From assembly GCA_024278935.1 (NCBI GenBank), contig JAJRSF010000011.1:1-64000 (forward strand): a DNA stretch of 64,000 nt, written 5' to 3'. This DNA is from Candidatus Zixiibacteriota bacterium (lineage in GTDB: Bacteria; Zixibacteria; MSB-5A5; GN15; FEB-12). Shown here piece by piece: positions 62,962-64,000 of the stretch; within the stretch, counting starts at the first letter, position 1, and every line of letters starts with the position of its first letter. Below the pieces are notes generated by a model. The model saw nothing but the letters and a program-made list of their open reading frames with translations, had not been told where the DNA came from and did no database searches. The translations under genes and the position numbers were made by a program.

Positions 62962-64000
62962 CTAACTGTAACGAAACTGATTCAGTATCAAAGCAAAAAC
63001 AGCCGTTGTACCGACTACGCCTGTCTCGGCAAGGTAATGGAAAAACATATTGTGTGCCGAGTAATTTTGTATATATGGGAACATGTAATGCAGATGTATC
63101 GAGCTATAAATTGTATTCAAAATTTTATAATGCCCCAGCCCAATTCCTAAAATCGGATTGTCAGCAAATGTTGTCAAAGCATTTGTCCACAAAACTATCC
63201 GAACTAAAAATGTTTCCGATGGTGCCGAGCTAAGCAACGACCCAAATCGAGTCATCACTACGTTGATAAATTCAGGGCTTAAAACAAAGAGCATCGCAAC
63301 AAACGAAACCGATGCTACCGATATGATTTGGATTCTTCTAACAGCTTTATTATTTCTCTGCTGACCTCTTTTCAAACTAAAATAAACCGCTATCGCTCCA
63401 AAGAATAAGGCAAACATTATAGATAGTCTTGACTGAGTACCTATCAATGCACCGATAATTAACAGAAGTGCAATCAGATAGTAAAACATTTTTCTCGATG
63501 ACGCCCGCATGAAATATACCAGCCCTATCGGAAAAGCAATCATCATAATATCATCAAGAGTCGAACGAGCAAAGCCAAACAGCCGTTCCATTTTTGCACC
63601 ACCGATAACTGGAAGCAAAGCGATAAACGCATGCATCACTGCTAGCATAAAATAAAGATGAAGTAGTTTTTCAACCGAGGCATATTTTGAAAGTGAGTAC
63701 AACGATACAAAAGTCAGAAAGAGATAGAGAACATGCAAAATCGGCATAACCGAAAGCGACGGATTATACCCAAAGAGTGCCACGATAAAAAATGCAATTG
63801 AGATAGCGATAAAATTAAATGACAATTTTGGTAAAGCAAACTTGTACTCCCCTTTGAGAAGCAGGTCAAACCATGCCGTCACTATAACAAGTAATGCGGA
63901 AATATCTATAAGCATTACAGAGAATCTGTCCACCAGAAGTGCATTGGTGAACATAATAAAAATAAACTGATATAATACGAATTTCGGTTGTGTAATAACC
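62962..64000 (-). CDS. O-antigen ligase/polymerase-like membrane protein, open at the window edge
   Basis: Multi-TM; LLLIIGALIGTQSRLSIMFALFFG; NPILGIGLGHYK...HYMFPYIQNYSAHNMFFHYLAETGVVG; frame remains open to base 64000. Confidence 0.85.
   Translation of the reverse strand, partial: VITQPKFVLYQFIFIMFTNALLVDRFSVMLIDISALLVIVTAWFDLLLKGEYKFALPKLSFNFIAISIAFFIVALFGYNPSLSVMPILHVLYLFLTFVSLYSLSKYASVEKLLHLYFMLAVMHAFIALLPVIGGAKMERLFGFARSTLDDIMMIAFPIGLVYFMRASSRKMFYYLIALLLIIGALIGTQSRLSIMFALFFGAIAVYFSLKRGQQRNNKAVRRIQIISVASVSFVAMLFVLSPEFINVVMTRFGSLLSSAPSETFLVRIVLWTNALTTFADNPILGIGLGHYKILNTIYSSIHLHYMFPYIQNYSAHNMFFHYLAETGVVGTTAVFALILNQFRYS

Noticed and set aside
62880-63233. 117-aa plus-strand ORF near the window end
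   Set aside because: Mostly antisense to the O-antigen ligase-like gene; no family features.

Overview
The window looks like a contiguous chromosomal segment of an AT-rich, Gram-negative-type bacterium. TSP3 plus dockerin-like repeats, a DUF5686-type protein and an alternative complex III operon suggest an FCB-group/Zixibacteria-like lineage, but this is inference. Most of it is conserved housekeeping DNA: hprK, two PPIase/SurA-like chaperones, CheX/CheY-like genes, a TSP3/dockerin secreted protein, a cyclophilin, a TonB-dependent receptor with a CPNRM motif, LemA plus DUF2207, glmS-glmM, a heterodimeric ABC exporter, etfB, an H1-like Lys/Ala-rich protein, a yceD-rpmF-plsX-fabHDG-acpP-fabF-rnc operon, a complete F1Fo ATP synthase operon, and a large respiratory cluster (ActABCDEF, SCO, CoxBACD, CtaA, SCO, DUF420, CtaB). 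I saw no CRISPR array, phage, transposase, rRNA or tRNA, and no obvious new multi-gene defence or biosynthetic system. The most notable non-routine signals are: (i) four genes interrupted by isolated frameshifts or in-frame stops while the reading frame stays coding on both sides, including a SCO gene inside the respiratory operon; one frameshift lies exactly on a canonical A_AAA_AAC slippery heptamer; (ii) a perfect tandem palindrome upstream of lemA; (iii) short palindromic intergenic elements, two of which share CATACT/AGTATG ends; (iv) a Lys/Ala-rich H1-like protein with a central Myb/SANT-like segment; (v) a CheX-like protein with Asn replaced by His in the ExxN motif; (vi) a probable copper-type TonB receptor. 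All calls come from reading the sequence and ORF track only; no database search was run.
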